A stretch of DNA of 64,000 bases from Duganella sp. BuS-21 (GTDB taxonomy: Bacteria > Pseudomonadota > Gammaproteobacteria > Burkholderiales > Burkholderiaceae_D): the NCBI GenBank assembly GCA_041874725.1, contig CP097466.1, forward strand, positions 3,224,001-3,288,000. Direction: 5' to 3'. The notes under the pieces are model-generated. The model made no database searches. It worked only from the letters and a program-made list of their open reading frames with translations, and was not told the origin of the DNA. Below, one piece after another: positions 62,236 to 64,000 of this stretch (position 1 is the first letter of the stretch; every line of letters begins with the position of its first letter). The position numbers and the translations under genes are program-made.

Positions 62236-63639
62236 TCATAGGATTTTGCCGGGATTCATAATACCCAGCGGATCCAATGCCGCTTTGATGGCTCGCATCA
62301 TATTGAGTTCTACCGCCGATTTGTAATGCGCCAGCTCATCGAGCTTCAATGCGCCGATGCCGTGTTCCGCCGAAATCGAGCCGCCGAAGGCGACCACGCT
62401 GTCATGCACCAGGCGGTTGACTTGTTCCTGGTTGGCGAGGAAATCCTCGTTGGAGATCCCGGCCGGCGGCGCAACGTTGAAGTGCAGGTTGCCGTCGCCC
62501 AGATGGCCGAAGCACACCAACTGACATCCGGGGAAGGCCGCCTCCAGCTGCGGCGCGGTCACGGCGATGAAGTCCGCGATGCGCGACACCGGCAATGAAA
62601 TATCGTGCTTGATATTCTTGCCAGCCTTGGCCTGCGCCAGCGGGATATGCTCGCGCAGTTGCCACAGGCGGGCCGATTGCGACACCGAGGTCGCCACCAC
62701 CGCATCGCCGATCACATGGCGTTCCAGCGCCGCGCCGATCGAGCGTTCCAGCAGGCCCACCGCATGGGCTTCCGATTCGGAGCTGGACAACTCCAGCAGA
62801 ACGTACTGGGCATGCGGCTCGCCGAATGGTTGCGCCAACTGCGGGAACTGCTGCGCCACCAGTTCCAGGCAATAGCGCGACATCAGTTCAAAGCCCGTCA
62901 AGCTGGAGCCACAATGATCCTGCATCAGCACCAGCAGCTGTTGCGCATGAACGGGCGAGGGTAGCGCCGCCAGCGCGGTGATGCTGGCCTTGGGTTGCGG
63001 GTATAGCTTGAGCACCGCGCCGGTGATGATGCCCAGCGTGCCTTCCGCGCCGATGAACAGGTCGCGCAGATCGTAGCCGGTATTGTCCTTGCGGAGACCG
63101 CGCAAGCCGCTCCAGATCTCGCCCTGCGGCGTGACCACTTCCAGTCCCAGACACAGCTCGCGCGTATTCCCGTAGCGTAGAACCGCCGTGCCGCCGGCAT
63201 TGGTCGACAGGTTGCCGCCGATGGTGCAGCTGCCTTCGGCCGCCAGCGACAACGGGAACAGGCAGTCCGCCGCTGCGGCGGCCTGCTGGATCTGTTGCAG
63301 GATGCAGCCGGCATCCACCGTCATGGTGCGGTTGACCGGGTCGACCTGGCGCACGCTGTTCAGGCGCGCCAGCGACAGCACCACCTGCGCGCCGCTGGCA
63401 TCAGGTACGCTGCCCAGCACCAGTCCCGTATTGCCGCCTTGCGGCACCAGGGCCACGCGGTGCTCGGCACAGGCGCGCACTAATGCCGCCACTTCCTCCA
63501 CCGAGCCCGGACGCAATACCGCCAGCGCACGGCCGGTAAAGCGTCCGCGCCAGTCGGTGAGGAAGGGCGCCATATCGGCCGCCGCCTCCAGCACATGGCC
63601 GGCGCCGACGACGCTGCGGCATTGCGTGAGAAAGTCCAT
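62236..63639 (-). CDS. FAD-binding oxidoreductase (GlcD / D-2-hydroxyacid dehydrogenase family)
   Basis: This 467-residue flavoprotein has the PCMH-type FAD site: RPGSVEEVAALVRACAEHRVALVPQGGNTGLV, then SCTIGGNLSTNAGGTAVLRYGNTRELCLGLEVVTPQG (read in parts). The C-terminal FAD-oxidase region has CFGHLGDGNLHFNV and SAEHGIGALKLDEL. This is close to D-2-hydroxyglutarate / D-lactate dehydrogenase-like enzymes. The ATG at 63639 shares its first base with the stop of the upstream DUF2069 gene (TAATG), so the two are translated in series. The substrate is not determined. Confidence 0.9.
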   Translation of the reverse strand: MDFLTQCRSVVGAGHVLEAAADMAPFLTDWRGRFTGRALAVLRPGSVEEVAALVRACAEHRVALVPQGGNTGLVLGSVPDASGAQVVLSLARLNSVRQVDPVNRTMTVDAGCILQQIQQAAAAADCLFPLSLAAEGSCTIGGNLSTNAGGTAVLRYGNTRELCLGLEVVTPQGEIWSGLRGLRKDNTGYDLRDLFIGAEGTLGIITGAVLKLYPQPKASITALAALPSPVHAQQLLVLMQDHCGSSLTGFELMSRYCLELVAQQFPQLAQPFGEPHAQYVLLELSSSESEAHAVGLLERSIGAALERHVIGDAVVATSVSQSARLWQLREHIPLAQAKAGKNIKHDISLPVSRIADFIAVTAPQLEAAFPGCQLVCFGHLGDGNLHFNVAPPAGISNEDFLANQEQVNRLVHDSVVAFGGSISAEHGIGALKLDELAHYKSAVELNMMRAIKAALDPLGIMNPGKIL

Positions 63640-64000
63640 TATTTGACCGTGTTGACCTTGACCTTGTCGAGCAGCTCCTTGGCCAGCTTCTTGGCGGCGC
63701 GCTTGTACGGCCGCAGATACAGCACCGCGCACACGAAGTACACGCAGACCACCGCAGCCTCGCCCCAGCCCAGCCAGGCCGACAGGTTGCCGATGTCGCT
63801 CCAGCCGCGCACCACGCCTTCGGTGAAGTACAGCAGGATCATCATTGAGGTCCACTGCAGCGTATAGATATCGCGCTTGTAGACGCCGTACAGCGGCAGC
63901 AGCAGCGGCGCGGCCTTCAGCACCAGCCACGAACCGCCCGGCTTCAAGGGCGCCAGCACCATCTCCCACAGCACGCACAAGATAATCAGCGTCACCAGGC
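63639..64000 (-). CDS. DUF2069 membrane protein (5' end beyond window)
   Basis: The visible 118 or more residues contain three hydrophobic helices and the DUF2069 pattern YKRDIYTLQWTSMMILLYFTEGVVRGWSD, then a basic C-terminus (RPYKRAAKKLAKELLDKVKV). A GTG at 63995 is in frame, but the frame stays open to base 64000 and the family has a further N-terminal helix, so the true start is probably outside. Function unknown. Confidence 0.82.
   Translation of the reverse strand, partial: LVTLIILCVLWEMVLAPLKPGGSWLVLKAAPLLLPLYGVYKRDIYTLQWTSMMILLYFTEGVVRGWSDIGNLSAWLGWGEAAVVCVYFVCAVLYLRPYKRAAKKLAKELLDKVKVNTVK

Overview
This 64 kb window is chromosomal DNA from a betaproteobacterium, most likely the Oxalobacteraceae (Massilia / Duganella / Janthinobacterium group). 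The evidence is the uniformly high G+C, the gene families (liv-type ABC importer, lolCD, recJ beside an rpfE-like gene, PEP-CTERM protein, DUF1800/DUF1501 pair, phasin-like protein, RhlE helicase) and a REP-associated tyrosine transposase unit of a kind common there. This placement is an inference from protein content, not a database match. No rRNA, tRNA or CRISPR array was seen.

Layout. 1-4.6 kb: a branched-chain amino acid ABC importer (livK partial, livH, a fused livM-livG, livF). 4.6-5.6 kb: a RAYT transposase unit bounded by a perfect 26-bp inverted repeat, inserted against the 5' end of an aldo/keto reductase. 6.4-11.5 kb: a DUF4272 protein, an RcnB-like periplasmic protein, a large secreted alpha/beta hydrolase and an 8-oxoguanine-deaminase-like amidohydrolase. 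11.5-12.96 kb: a DUF2288 protein and a RES/Xre toxin-antitoxin module with its own promoter and operator. 13.1-17.8 kb: a membrane diguanylate cyclase, recJ and an rpfE-like gene. 18.0-24.4 kb: a 1842-residue cell-surface-type protein with twelve SdrD-B-like repeats in an alternating A/B pattern, then a PEP-CTERM protein. 24.4-27.2 kb: lolC, lolD, tatD. 27.4-30.7 kb: a TonB-dependent receptor and a phasin-like protein.

30.8-36.1 kb is an accessory island. A diverged, truncated copy of the first part of comEC (with a 205-bp internal deletion) ends in IS21-like terminal repeats. An AT-rich cassette follows: a 43-residue peptide gene with its own terminator, two HEAT-repeat proteins with a beta-rich middle (one with a cupin-like HxH), a 55-residue ORF and a membrane protein. 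An istA remnant and an intact istB come next, and then the full comEC. The cassette is the best candidate here for an undescribed system, possibly a modified or secreted peptide with dedicated partner proteins.

36.1-40.1 kb: comEC, an alpha/beta hydrolase, dcd. 40.1-43.1 kb: a CpxAR-like two-component system divergent from a CpxP-like gene; two perfect CpxR boxes (GTAAA-N5-GTAAA) lie between them. 43.1-48.0 kb: a low-complexity protein, a Tat-lipoprotein intradiol dioxygenase-like protein, and the DUF1501/DUF1800 pair. 48.3-53.5 kb: an Orn/Lys/Arg decarboxylase with a terminator-like hairpin just before its ribosome binding site, and the operon thyA - hydrolase - folA - DUF4337. 53.6-64 kb: an RhlE-type helicase, threonine aldolase, an MsbA-like exporter, an AttH/CrtC-like protein with a large FtsX-type permease but no adjacent ATPase, a DUF4124 protein, a GlcD-type FAD oxidoreductase and a DUF2069 membrane protein cut by the window end.
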